Source of the DNA: CAADGU01 sp964581605 | GTDB lineage: Bacteria; Chloroflexota; Anaerolineae; Promineifilales; Promineifilaceae | DNA: 64,000 nt | NCBI GenBank assembly: GCA_964581605.1 | Contig: CAZOPF010000016.1 | Span: 1 to 64,000 of the forward strand | Reading direction: 5' to 3' | Part shown: positions 28,101 to 36,869 of the stretch, in pieces | Layout: each line of letters opens with the position of its first letter | How positions within the stretch are numbered: position 1 is the first letter of the stretch | The notes under the pieces: generated by a model | Told to the model about the DNA's origin: nothing | Seen by the model: only the letters and a program-made list of their open reading frames with translations | The model's database searches: none | Position numbers and translations under genes: made by a program

Positions 28101-29444
28101 GATTTTGCCGGTTTTATGGCCGAGCATTACCAACATGCGGAGGTAATTGACCGCCTCATTGCCAAAGGGCAGCAGACTGACATTCATCTCCTCTTTGCCG
28201 TCTCCACTTTTCGGGGGGCACATGCCCGAAATCTGCAAGGAGTGTTGACCCGGCTGGTATTGGGCGTGAAACACGGCGGCGACACGATGGAGATTTTGGG
28301 CAAACGCAGCAAACCTTTGCCAGATATACCCGGACGCGGCTATGTTTCTCAAGAAGGGGAACTGCTGGAATGTCAGCTTGCGGCACCAGCACGCCTGCCC
28401 ATCGTTACCACGAAGAGCACGCTTTCAGCGGCCATGCTCCTTGCTAATGCAACTGACGAAATTCAAGAGTGGGTGGCTCAGATGAAACAATCCTGGTCTT
28501 GGGCCGATGGCGACCGCCCCTTGCCGGCCATTACCGAACTGCCGACTTATCTGGAGTTGCCTGCTTTGTGGAAACGATACCCCACAGCGCCGGGGGCACT
28601 AGGCGAAGTGTATACGGCCGCCATGGGGTTGGATTATGACGCGCTGGAGCCGGTGCGCTTCTATTTTGGCCCGATGCAGCTGTATAATTTGGTGCTGGGC
28701 CCCTCGCAGAGCGGCAAGACGGACTTTTTGCTCAATTTATGCCTGAGCACGGCCGCCAGCCTGACCACTACACAGATAGAAATTGTCGTTATTTCGCTCA
28801 AACAATCCTCTACCTTGCGACTGCTTAATGGGTTACCGCATGTTCAATTTGCTGGCACTCATTCCAGCGCCAAAAAGCTGTTGGGCGAACTGCAAGCCAT
28901 ACTTAAAAACCGTGTTGCAGACCAGAAGGCATTTGATGACATTACCTACAGCGGCCGTTCCGAAATTACCCGCACCTTTCCCAAGCGTACACTTATTCTG
29001 ATTGATGATGTGCAGCAGTTTAGCCACTATGACGATCTAAACCCCTTGTTAGACCGCTGCCTGGAATACGGCCGTGACCTGGAAATTCGCCTCTTTGTGG
29101 CCGATACCAGCCTGAACATCAACCAGGCACGTCAGAATTTCCAGCTCAAATATATTCAAAACGCCTGCAAATTTGGCAGCGGCGTCACCTTTTCCTTAGA
29201 CGCTAATGATCTGACACTGCTCAACCTGACCGGGAAATTGACTAACCCCACACTGGCTTACCATCGTTCTCTGATGGGGCGGGGGCGGGCCGTGTTGGCC
29301 GCCGACGGCCGCGCCCACATTGTGCAGTTTGGCCGCGTAGGGCCAAAACAGCAATCACCGGCTCAATATGAAAACAACCTCCGTGAACTGGTGCGCACCA
29401 TTGCTGAACCGTATGGCGCACCCGGCACGGCCGTAGAGGTATAG
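25164..29444 (+). CDS. FtsK/SpoIIIE three-ATPase motor of type VII secretion (EccC/EssC-like)
   Basis: 1,426 aa. Two TM helices near residues 50-100 (LSGLLLKVGGPMLTVAILFG, then MFVITLPAVLTGFFAYLVNW), then three RecA-like domains. Walker A motifs: GATGKGKS (509-516), GPPGSGKS (875-882) and GPSQSGKT (1179-1186). Walker B: Asp622-Glu623, Asp979-Asp980, Asp1281-Asp1282; the first is the only one with a canonical Asp-Glu pair, as in EccC where the first domain drives transport. No N-terminal FHA domains are present, unlike EssC. It would power export of WXG100 proteins and the CHAP protein encoded next. The 2-bp spacer to the next gene indicates a tight operon. Confidence 0.93.
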   Translation: MMQTPAPTHKDHYIVRPESRRREPLPADPIEIRAPRRMSPPPPRPALSGLLLKVGGPMLTVAILFGVFMFVGSEGGFSPSMFVITLPAVLTGFFAYLVNWQMTRKAQAKHVADEVQREKDFRAYLADKEEQLKRVGQQQGRILWEQNPSVNEMVKRVEKQHHLLWERLPYDDDFLAVRLGTAATPLSAPIKVPPLEEDDPLHRQIRQLVQQVSQIPDAPFTTNINTLGTIGLRGRQRDTTCQVAYTMLAHLVTHHSPDTVQIYLISHQPDAPRRWEWLRWLPHTGVLHNPHADSPRISYMPETDDDVLIPLGKTLERRLNVPYRAGFQYGEPEPHLLIIFDHVADWRRHQAVGILLGHKPGREENQLHASALFIGVTPPQVNAQIEMGDVSLEYRERWMADANQVVVPCKAELTSAEQMAHLARRLAPLRLEGGYKSTPGSLPGSVRLVELLGATTPLEVNLDLLYSERYDPQKIMSFPIGINSDARPQMVVLREGPQGGNGHHALLAGATGKGKSVTLLSIVLSLAATNSPSHLNFVLADFKGGASELARLRQLPHVVGFVTDLDEAYVERFRQSLEGEIERRKRIFESTPQLLGRQIQNIYEYNKASPENLLPHLVVVIDEFARASQVNPEFKKTVETNIARQGRALGIHLILSSQTAVDFMSVRPNIDVRMSMQLQTAEESRAIFNRDDAAKKLTRAGQAYIQVGDNQIFEMFQVARADTPFREEGANLDLLDDFTIRLFRPDGRMESLYHHQAAAPANGQASSSYHNSQMSEAEVLVEHIRLHCESKLFKPARPICLDPLPEPDKMPLGHLLREEPVFCLWQPEVGWERARQLPARRLIVPLGMLDLPAQQEQRPYLLDLTQRDGHFVIVGPPGSGKSMCLRTAVLSLAATHSPADLLFFFVGRGPTLAIFEELPHCQALVQANETERLSRLFGFLSQEESQRSQRLRENRADNMTILRAQLGDVPMPSLVLVFDDFAGFMAEHYQHAEVIDRLIAKGQQTDIHLLFAVSTFRGAHARNLQGVLTRLVLGVKHGGDTMEILGKRSKPLPDIPGRGYVSQEGELLECQLAAPARLPIVTTKSTLSAAMLLANATDEIQEWVAQMKQSWSWADGDRPLPAITELPTYLELPALWKRYPTAPGALGEVYTAAMGLDYDALEPVRFYFGPMQLYNLVLGPSQSGKTDFLLNLCLSTAASLTTTQIEIVVISLKQSSTLRLLNGLPHVQFAGTHSSAKKLLGELQAILKNRVADQKAFDDITYSGRSEITRTFPKRTLILIDDVQQFSHYDDLNPLLDRCLEYGRDLEIRLFVADTSLNINQARQNFQLKYIQNACKFGSGVTFSLDANDLTLLNLTGKLTNPTLAYHRSLMGRGRAVLAADGRAHIVQFGRVGPKQQSPAQYENNLRELVRTIAEPYGAPGTAVEV

Positions 29445-29446
29445 GC

Positions 29447-30475
29447 ATGTCCATCATTCATATGGAATTTGAGGAAGTGCATAACCTTTCGTGGGAAATC
29501 AGCCAGCTTGTGGGGCTGATCCATGCCGGGCTGCCTCTCATTACCAATGCGACCAACACCTTGCAGACCAGAGCCATTGATGATGTGCAGCTTCTTAGCC
29601 TGATTGAAGAACTGCGTACGATTGTGGATGCCTTTACTGAGGTAAGCAATCTGGGCGACGGCTTAAGTCTGCGCTTGAGCAAAGAGGCCGCCCGATGGGA
29701 AACGGCCGATCAAGAGGGCGCTTCGGCCTTAAAGGGGGTGTGTGCCGTATCTGGCCCGATTGACCAGAGCAAGCTGGTGGCTTTTGCCCCTAAAACGCCG
29801 CCAACCGCTCCGCCATCGCCAGCCTCACAACCCGCTGCCCAGCCAGCCCCAACCACACCGGCGCCGGAAACGGGCACGGCCGCCACCACACCAGCGGCCG
29901 TCGCCGCACCAGATTTGCCACCCACCCCCGTTGTTTTGCACGAAAGTCTTTGGTCCCAACGAGCCAATGAGTTGACAGGCATCAACCAGGAAATCCGCAC
30001 ACTGGAAGCTCAATCACGCAGCAGCCTCTCTGTGGCCGATGCGCGCCGCCTGGAGGAGCTATATGACCGGCGCAGCGAGCTAGACAACCTGATGCGTGAC
30101 GGTGTAACCGTTGGCAAGCCCGGGTCAAACAACTTTCCCGAAGGCCAATGTACCTGGTATGTGGCCTCCCGGCGGGATATTGGCCCCCTCCATGGCGATG
30201 CCCGTTATTGGGACGGTGTAGCGACGGAAACAGGCTATGATGTGGGCGATGTGCCCGTTAAAGGCTCCATTATGGTGTGGCAGCCAGGCGTGCATAATGC
30301 AGACCAGACATACGGCCATGTCTCCTTTGTGGAACGAGTAATCCCCAACCGTGATGGTACCTTTACGGTTGAATTTACCGATAACCTGAATATGGATTCC
30401 ACTAACCCAACCCGTATCACCATTACCCCTGGCGAAGAAGGGGTAAGTTTTATCTATGATCGGGTTGGCACATAA
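29447..30475 (+). CDS. Secreted CHAP amidase/peptidase with ESX-like N terminus
   Basis: 342 aa. The N terminus (about 1-110) is two helices without a signal peptide, in the manner of ESX/LXG-type substrates. A Pro/Ala/Thr linker (about 110-165), a coiled coil (about 170-220) and a CHAP domain follow. The CHAP catalytic residues are visible: Cys235 (PEGQCTWYVASRR), His291 (YGHVSFVE) and Asn313 (TDNLN). CHAP enzymes cut peptidoglycan; here it is likely a wall-remodelling factor or effector exported by the EccC-like ATPase just upstream. Lack of a Sec signal supports T7 export. The substrate of the enzyme is not known. Confidence 0.82.
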   Translation: MSIIHMEFEEVHNLSWEISQLVGLIHAGLPLITNATNTLQTRAIDDVQLLSLIEELRTIVDAFTEVSNLGDGLSLRLSKEAARWETADQEGASALKGVCAVSGPIDQSKLVAFAPKTPPTAPPSPASQPAAQPAPTTPAPETGTAATTPAAVAAPDLPPTPVVLHESLWSQRANELTGINQEIRTLEAQSRSSLSVADARRLEELYDRRSELDNLMRDGVTVGKPGSNNFPEGQCTWYVASRRDIGPLHGDARYWDGVATETGYDVGDVPVKGSIMVWQPGVHNADQTYGHVSFVERVIPNRDGTFTVEFTDNLNMDSTNPTRITITPGEEGVSFIYDRVGT

Positions 30476-30537
30476 AAGACCCTAAAAGACCCAAAGAGTT
30501 TCACAAAACCCTTTGGGTTTGCAGTGAGGATCTGAAA

Positions 30538-33500
30538 ATGCAACACGAACTGGAAGGTCAAAAAATAAACCAATTCCGCATCATACGCCTGCTGGGTAAG
30601 GGGGGAATGGGTAGTGTATACCAGGCGTTGGATGAAGACCTGAACCGGCCGGTGGCGATTAAAATCATCCACCCGTCTCTAATGAATGAGCCGCAGTTTC
30701 AATCCCGTTTTATGCAAGAAGCGCAAACGGCCGCCAACCTGGACCACCCCTCCATCATTCGCATTTTTAACTTTAATAAAGAAGGTGACCGCCTCTTTAT
30801 GGTAATGGAACTGGTGAGCAGGGGCAGCCTCATTGGCTATTTGCAGGAATGGCAAAAGAAACGGCAGCACATGCCTCTGGATGAGGTGTTGCACCTGGTG
30901 GCACAAACGGCCGATGCTTTGGGTTATGCCCACCAGCGCAATATCGTGCATCGAGATGTGAAGCCAGATAACGTGCTGCTCAAAGAATTAGAACAGCCGG
31001 AACATGCCGGTGAGCCGCGCCTGCGAGCGGTGGTCACAGATTTCGGTCTGGTTAAATTGAAGGAGGGTGGGCTTCTACAAACAGAAGCTTCGCTGTTGTT
31101 AGGGACGCTGCCATACATTTCACCGGAACAGTTAGAAGGCAAAAAGATAGACGGCCGTACCGACCTTTACTCTCTGGGTATTGTGTTATATGAGCTTGTC
31201 ACCGGTCAGTTGCCCTATGACATTCGCACAGTGGATGAAGCGTTTAAGCAACATCGTGTTGGGCAGGCAACCCCACCCGGCCGTATCCGGCCCGAAGTGC
31301 CGGCCAGCGTGGAGGAGATTATTGCAACAGCAATGGCCAAGGAGCCGTCCCGGCGTTTTCAGAGTGGGGCCGAGATGGCGGCCGCGCTGCGCACTGCTTT
31401 GCATAGTTGGCGAAACCAGGATATTACCCAGATGGCAGCCATGCCGGAAGCGATACCTGTGGTGGCAAACCGGCCCTCACCACCCGCTCCGGTTGCCTCC
31501 CCCCCACCGCCTGATCAGCTCTCAATTCACCGGGAGGGGGAAAGCGGCCGTACCCATCCTTTGCTCAAACCCAGCCTCACCATCGGCCGTACCAATGCCA
31601 ACGATATTGTGCTGCCAGAAAGCTCCGTTTCATCCCGCCATGCCCGCCTGGAAAAAAGCGGCAATGGCTGGCAAGTGGTAGATTTGCAAAGCACGAACGG
31701 CTCATTCCTGGCCGGTGTAGAGTTGAATCCAAACAATCCCACTCCCTGGCCGGCCGGGGAAAAACTGGTGATAGGCCCCTATACATTGATGTGGCAGGCC
31801 ACCGGCGCACCGGCCGCCGGCGCACCCATCTTCCAACCACCGCTTTATCAGCCACCGCCAGCGTCGGATCGCCCGGTTGTCATTCAGCCAGCCCCTCCAC
31901 CGCCCATGCCGCGTGAACCAGCATTTGCTTCCATAGCCGAATTGACTCACCTCAGCAGTATCCGCCTGGAACCTATGACTATTAGACTGAAGCCTGGGGC
32001 ACAAACAGTGGTGCAAGCACACATGTATAACGAATCGGCGCGCGTAGACCATTTTACGGTGGAACTGGAAGGGCTGCCGCGTGACTGGGTGCGGATGGCC
32101 GACCCCAGCGTTCAGTTAATGCCTGATAAAGAGACGACCTTTCGTTTTACCATTCTGGCCCCAATGGAGGGAACACGTGCTCAAACCTACCCTTACCGCC
32201 TCATCTTGCGCTCCTCTTCCGATCAGCGGATTGAAGGCCACGCTTTTGGTAATTTGCTCGTGGAACCAGCGCCCCGTTTTACAGCCAGCCTGAACCCCGT
32301 GCGGGTGAAAAACAGCGGCAGCACCCAGGTGGTCATCCAAAATTCAGGCAATACGGAACAAAGGTTCACGGTGTTGGCGCAGGATGAGAATGAAGCGGTG
32401 TTGTTTGACCAGATGGCCTGCCGGGTGACGGTGCCTCCCGGACGAGAGGAGCGGGTTAACTTTAAGGTAGGGTCAGCCGCACGGCCGTATTTTGGTTCTG
32501 GCAAAAAATCCCACCCCTTCCAATTTCAGATCCTCCCGGTTGGTGGCGAACCCAAAACCCAGGCCGGACAGCTGGAAGTCTCCCCCCGTTTTCCCAAATG
32601 GATGATCATGTTTGTTATAGCCATCTTTGGTATCTCGCTCCCTTTAGGTTTACTCTCTGCCAACAATTTGAAGAAGGTGGCTGCCCAAAACTTACGCAAC
32701 GAAGTCATGCAGATTGATAATACTGCGATGACTGCGGAGGCAGCTCGTGTTGCCACAAACCAGGCAGTGGGCACTGCCACCGCTACGGCACAGATCTTTC
32801 AGACAATGGTTGCAGCCGAAGCGGCAACAGCAACAATCGAAGCATCAGACCTTGATGGGGATGGGCTATCACTTGCCGAAGAACGCGAATTTGGCAGCGA
32901 TCCTGCAAATTCTGATTCTGATAATGATGGACTGTCAGACATTGAGGAAGAAGAATGGGGGTCAGACCCCAATGTAAACGATACCGATAAAGATTCTCTA
33001 TTTGATGGCGATGAAGTGAAATGTAACCCAAATTCTGACCGGCCGGTAGCGGGAGAATGTACTTCCCCGGTCAATGCAGATTCAGATGGCGATACAATTC
33101 CAGATCCTATTGATGAAGATTCGATCCTTCCCCCAACTCTTACCCCCACGCCAGAAGTGAATTTGTTGAATGACAACGATTCATTTGAAAGTAGCACTTA
33201 CGGCTTCGTTATTCGCTCTACAGGGGACGGTTCGCACGCCAATGAAATTATGGTTCCCGTGGGTTGGCAATTCCTGGTAAATGACAATGCGCCGGTTGAT
33301 AACAACCCGTCGCTTCTCTATTTATTCCCAGAGATGAAACCCCAGGAAAGGGCAAATTTGAACGAATGTAGTGATGATGATCCCACTAATGACGCTATTT
33401 GTGAGATTTTCCACCGCGACCAGGTGGTCAAGGTGTTTAAGGGGGGTGCGCCGATTCGTTTTGCCTTGTTTAAGACCATGCCCCTGCCCCCCGGCCAATA

Positions 33501-33870
33501 CCGCTTTACGATAGACTTTTTTGCCGATACGGTTTGGGGGTATGGAGACGGCGGCGAAAAAGAGTGGGCACCGGAGGGGTTTGCTGAACTGCATTTGTGT
33601 GTGGAAAACGCCGTTTACCAACACCTGGATTGGCAGCCGGTGCCAATTGGGCAGGTCAGTTCCCGTTTTGTGGAATTTTTGGTGCCTGAGGGCCAGGTTA
33701 CGCTGTTTGCCATGTTTCGTAATAACTTTGTGACTAAGAATAATGGCTGGTTTTTAGACCATTTTAATCTACAAAGAATAGGGGATGTGCCGGCCGAATT
33801 TACCTATGTGCCGAATGACCTGAGCCACAACTGTACTGCTTCGATGCCCGGTGCTCATGAAAGCAGGTGA
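30538..33870 (+). CDS. Active Ser/Thr kinase-FHA-TM protein with calcium-repeat ectodomain
   Basis: 1,110 aa. Kinase domain 1 to about 285: GKGGMGSVY loop, Lys42, His138-Arg-Asp140, Asp168-Phe-Gly, all intact. FHA at about 335-425 (Gly350-Arg351, SSRHARL, STNGSFLAG). A beta-sandwich region follows (about 460-680), a TM helix (about 687-710), then thrombospondin type-3-like repeats rich in Asp (from about residue 771: DLDGDGLSLAEEREFGSDP, DSDNDGLSDIEEEE, DTDKDSLFDGDE), typical calcium-binding motifs, and a C-terminal jelly-roll-like domain. A calcium-sensing receptor kinase is plausible. It may phosphorylate the FHA-bearing proteins of the block. Confidence 0.88.
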   Translation: MQHELEGQKINQFRIIRLLGKGGMGSVYQALDEDLNRPVAIKIIHPSLMNEPQFQSRFMQEAQTAANLDHPSIIRIFNFNKEGDRLFMVMELVSRGSLIGYLQEWQKKRQHMPLDEVLHLVAQTADALGYAHQRNIVHRDVKPDNVLLKELEQPEHAGEPRLRAVVTDFGLVKLKEGGLLQTEASLLLGTLPYISPEQLEGKKIDGRTDLYSLGIVLYELVTGQLPYDIRTVDEAFKQHRVGQATPPGRIRPEVPASVEEIIATAMAKEPSRRFQSGAEMAAALRTALHSWRNQDITQMAAMPEAIPVVANRPSPPAPVASPPPPDQLSIHREGESGRTHPLLKPSLTIGRTNANDIVLPESSVSSRHARLEKSGNGWQVVDLQSTNGSFLAGVELNPNNPTPWPAGEKLVIGPYTLMWQATGAPAAGAPIFQPPLYQPPPASDRPVVIQPAPPPPMPREPAFASIAELTHLSSIRLEPMTIRLKPGAQTVVQAHMYNESARVDHFTVELEGLPRDWVRMADPSVQLMPDKETTFRFTILAPMEGTRAQTYPYRLILRSSSDQRIEGHAFGNLLVEPAPRFTASLNPVRVKNSGSTQVVIQNSGNTEQRFTVLAQDENEAVLFDQMACRVTVPPGREERVNFKVGSAARPYFGSGKKSHPFQFQILPVGGEPKTQAGQLEVSPRFPKWMIMFVIAIFGISLPLGLLSANNLKKVAAQNLRNEVMQIDNTAMTAEAARVATNQAVGTATATAQIFQTMVAAEAATATIEASDLDGDGLSLAEEREFGSDPANSDSDNDGLSDIEEEEWGSDPNVNDTDKDSLFDGDEVKCNPNSDRPVAGECTSPVNADSDGDTIPDPIDEDSILPPTLTPTPEVNLLNDNDSFESSTYGFVIRSTGDGSHANEIMVPVGWQFLVNDNAPVDNNPSLLYLFPEMKPQERANLNECSDDDPTNDAICEIFHRDQVVKVFKGGAPIRFALFKTMPLPPGQYRFTIDFFADTVWGYGDGGEKEWAPEGFAELHLCVENAVYQHLDWQPVPIGQVSSRFVEFLVPEGQVTLFAMFRNNFVTKNNGWFLDHFNLQRIGDVPAEFTYVPNDLSHNCTASMPGAHESR

Positions 33871-33894
33871 GGGAATTTAGGAGGAAGCTGATTG

Positions 33895-36807
33895 ATGCAC
33901 GAGTTGATTGGTAAACGAATTGGCGACTACCTCATTGAAGAGAGTGTTGGCTCTGGCACGGTTGGCCATGTTTTCCGCGCCAGAGATGAAAAGCGGCCGC
34001 AGGTGGTGGCGCTCAAAGTGATTCATTCACATCTGGCTAACCAGCCAGCATTTCGGGAAAAGCTGTTGAGTAATGCAACGGCCGTACCTTCATTGCAGCA
34101 CCCGGCCATCGCCCGTGTTTACCAGGTGGGCGAAGCTGACCGGCAGTTGTTTGTGGCCTCGGAATGGGTGCATGGGGAAACAGTGGGTCATCTGCTGCAA
34201 AACGGGTCACTGCTGGCGCTACGCCTGGGGGCGAAAGTGGTGCAGATTGTGGCTGACGCTCTGGTTTATGCCCATCGGCAGGGTGTTATTCATGGCGGAT
34301 TACAGCCGTTTAACATCCTGCTCACGCCACAAGGGGGAGAACTTCCCTGGCGGCCGTTGCTGACGGACTTTCAACAGGCCAGCCTGCTGCCGGGAGAGCC
34401 ACCCCTGGCGCTGCTACCCTATCTTTCACCAGAGCAATGTGATGGCAAACGGCCGAACGGCCGCTCCGACGTATATGCTCTGGGGATTATTCTTTATCAG
34501 CTTTGCACAGGCCAGCTTCCCTTTCAGCCACAATCAGCGCGGGATGTGTTAACAGGTGGCGTACCGGCACCACCGCGCTCATTACGCCCGGAAATACCGG
34601 CTGTGCTGGAAGCCATCATTCTCAAAGCAATGGCCCGGAACACGGCCGAACGTTACCGTTCTATGGAAGAATTTTTGCTCTTTTTGCGCCGGGAAGTGGA
34701 TAAGCTGCCACCGGCTGGCGCGGCGGTGGCAGCCGTGGGGCCGGCCGTACCTGTATCAGCGCCACCTGCTGTATCGCCATCCCCGGCACGGCCGTTGCCA
34801 CCTCCGGCCCCTCCGGTAGCTGCCATCCCTGCGGCCGCCCCTGCCACCTCCTCCGATGCCGATTACCTCATCATTCGTCATCCCCGGCTAGAGCCGCAAA
34901 CATTTTTGCTGCACAAATGGCTTATCACCATTGGCTTACAGGGGGACAATGATCTGGTGCTGAAAGACAGTGGCATTGCCGCCAAACATGCCCGGCTGGA
35001 ACGAACAGATACCGGTTGGAATGTAATTGACATGGGCAGCCTGAATGGCACGTTTCTGGAAGGCAGCCAGTTGTTGCCTGATATGCCAGAGCAATGGAAA
35101 CCAGGTCAACAGGTGATGCTGGGGGATTACTCTCTGGAATGGAAGTCCGGGTTGGCTCAAAAACAGGTAGAAAAGGTGGAGGTCGTATCAGTAGCTGATG
35201 CCGGCCGCCTGTATATGTCTATCCAGCCCACCCAACTCACCACACACCCTGGATTACCCGCTCAGGCCGTATTAGAACTGGAAAACCAGACAGGGCGGAG
35301 CATGAATATCCTGTTGGGGGTGGTAGGGATTCCGCCGTTATGGGTGGCGGTGGAGCCAGGGCTGGTTCGCCTGGCCCCGCAGCAAAAGGTGACAATTCCG
35401 TTTACCATACAGCCACCTCACCACCATGCGGCCCTGGCCGGGCCGCATCAATTTAAGATGGAAGCGCGGGCCGAAGGGGGCAGCGAGTCGGCCGTAGCCG
35501 CCGGGCAGCTCACCGTGCAGCCATTTAGCCAGGTGTTTGCTGAGATGAGGCCAGGTACGCTGCGGCATGGCAAGCCTGGCGAAGTATGGCTGACAAATGA
35601 GGGCAACAGCCGCAGCCGCTTTTCGGCCAGTGTGGCCGATGTGAATAATGATATTGTGTTTGAGCTTTCCCCCACCGAAGTGGATATTGTGCCCGGCGAG
35701 ACCCAAACGATGAGGTTATTGGGGCGGGGACGTAAACGGCCGTTCTTCCTGCGTCCTGTCATTATCCCCTTTGAACTGCGGGTAGCAGGAGGCGCGGCCA
35801 TGCCACCCCAACCGGGCCGTTTGATTGTACCTCCCCGCTTTTCGCTGTGGATGCTGCTGGCGGTGCTGTTTCCGCTGCTTTTTATTGCCCTCTTTTTGTA
35901 TTATCTGGTATTGGTTGATCTGCGTGATCCTTGTACGGGCCGGTTAAGAGATCGTGATTTAGAACCGGCCTGCCTGGCAATAAATACAACGGCCGAGGCC
36001 TCGGCCGTTCTCACCACAACAGTCCCGGCTGGCACGCCCATACCCACCACAGCCGCCGTCATTCAACCAACGGTCACCGTATCGGCAACAGTGGGGGTGG
36101 TGGCTGTGCCGCCAACGGCCGCCGGCGCCCAAAGCCTTGTCATTGGCGAATCGGTAAATGGAGAGGAGATTCTGGCCTGGAAAATTGGGGACGGCCCGAA
36201 TCGCATTCTGTTCGTGGGCGGGCTGCACGCGGGCGCATCCCCTGATTCCATCGCTCTGGCCGAAGCGTTGCAACTGCGGCTGACGGCCAACCCGGAATTG
36301 ATTCCACCTGACGTCACTGTCTACATTGTGCCGGAATGGAATCCGGATAGCGCCCGCACAAGCGGCGGCCGTGTCAATGCCAATGGCGTAGATTTGAACC
36401 GGAACTGGGGGTGTGGCTGGGAACCGCTCGATAACGGCCGGGCTGGCGATGCCGCTCTTTCTGAGCCGGAATCCCTGGCCCTGTCTGAGTTTATTGCCAC
36501 TATTCAGCCAGTAGCGGCCGTTATCTGGAATACGCCCATCAGCCCTGAAAATGCCGGGTTGGTCTCGCCGGGGCGTTGCCAACAATCACAAACGGCCGCT
36601 TCGCAGTCATTGGCCGATTTGTATGCAGGTGCGGCCGAAGGATACCAGGCCGGGCAGGCAGATACCGCACAGCGCATCTCTGGCGATGTGACGGATTCCA
36701 TTGCGGAAATGGGCACCCCTTCCATCTTTGTGCTGTTGAACAGTGCCGCTGATGTAGATGCGCATTTACCGGCCGTGCAGGCGATTTTAGCTACGTATGG
36801 CAATTGA
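33895..36807 (+). CDS. Pseudokinase-degenerate FHA-TM-degenerate M14 carboxypeptidase-like protein
   Basis: 970 aa, paralogue-like to the gene before. Kinase fold (1 to about 280) keeps Lys41 but has HGGLQ at 133-137 in place of HRDLK and DFQ at 158-160 in place of DFG: a pseudokinase. The FHA (about 325-415) has GL for GR at 347-348 and IAAKHA for SSRHA, so phosphothreonine binding is doubtful. TM at about 651-675. The ectodomain resembles zinc carboxypeptidase M14 (VGGLHAGASPD; GVDLNRNW at about 831-838), but the zinc-ligand Glu is Ala781 in HAGA, the second His site reads VIWNTP and the catalytic Glu position reads FVLL. The architecture (pseudokinase plus TM) parallels EssB of type VIIb secretion. 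Confidence 0.83.
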   Translation: MHELIGKRIGDYLIEESVGSGTVGHVFRARDEKRPQVVALKVIHSHLANQPAFREKLLSNATAVPSLQHPAIARVYQVGEADRQLFVASEWVHGETVGHLLQNGSLLALRLGAKVVQIVADALVYAHRQGVIHGGLQPFNILLTPQGGELPWRPLLTDFQQASLLPGEPPLALLPYLSPEQCDGKRPNGRSDVYALGIILYQLCTGQLPFQPQSARDVLTGGVPAPPRSLRPEIPAVLEAIILKAMARNTAERYRSMEEFLLFLRREVDKLPPAGAAVAAVGPAVPVSAPPAVSPSPARPLPPPAPPVAAIPAAAPATSSDADYLIIRHPRLEPQTFLLHKWLITIGLQGDNDLVLKDSGIAAKHARLERTDTGWNVIDMGSLNGTFLEGSQLLPDMPEQWKPGQQVMLGDYSLEWKSGLAQKQVEKVEVVSVADAGRLYMSIQPTQLTTHPGLPAQAVLELENQTGRSMNILLGVVGIPPLWVAVEPGLVRLAPQQKVTIPFTIQPPHHHAALAGPHQFKMEARAEGGSESAVAAGQLTVQPFSQVFAEMRPGTLRHGKPGEVWLTNEGNSRSRFSASVADVNNDIVFELSPTEVDIVPGETQTMRLLGRGRKRPFFLRPVIIPFELRVAGGAAMPPQPGRLIVPPRFSLWMLLAVLFPLLFIALFLYYLVLVDLRDPCTGRLRDRDLEPACLAINTTAEASAVLTTTVPAGTPIPTTAAVIQPTVTVSATVGVVAVPPTAAGAQSLVIGESVNGEEILAWKIGDGPNRILFVGGLHAGASPDSIALAEALQLRLTANPELIPPDVTVYIVPEWNPDSARTSGGRVNANGVDLNRNWGCGWEPLDNGRAGDAALSEPESLALSEFIATIQPVAAVIWNTPISPENAGLVSPGRCQQSQTAASQSLADLYAGAAEGYQAGQADTAQRISGDVTDSIAEMGTPSIFVLLNSAADVDAHLPAVQAILATYGN

Positions 36808-36857
36808 TGATTGACAATAGATTGTTGACAATGGATTGTTGACAATTGCCAATTGTT
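36808..36857. repeat. GATTGTTGACAAT tandem repeats
   Basis: Three near-identical 14-bp units (GATTGTTGACAATG type) just ahead of the phosphatase. Similar in placement to the octamer repeats but of different sequence. They could hold a regulatory site; TTGACA occurs twice, but without a clear -10 partner. Confidence 0.55.
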
Positions 36858-36869
36858 TTGGAGATGGGA

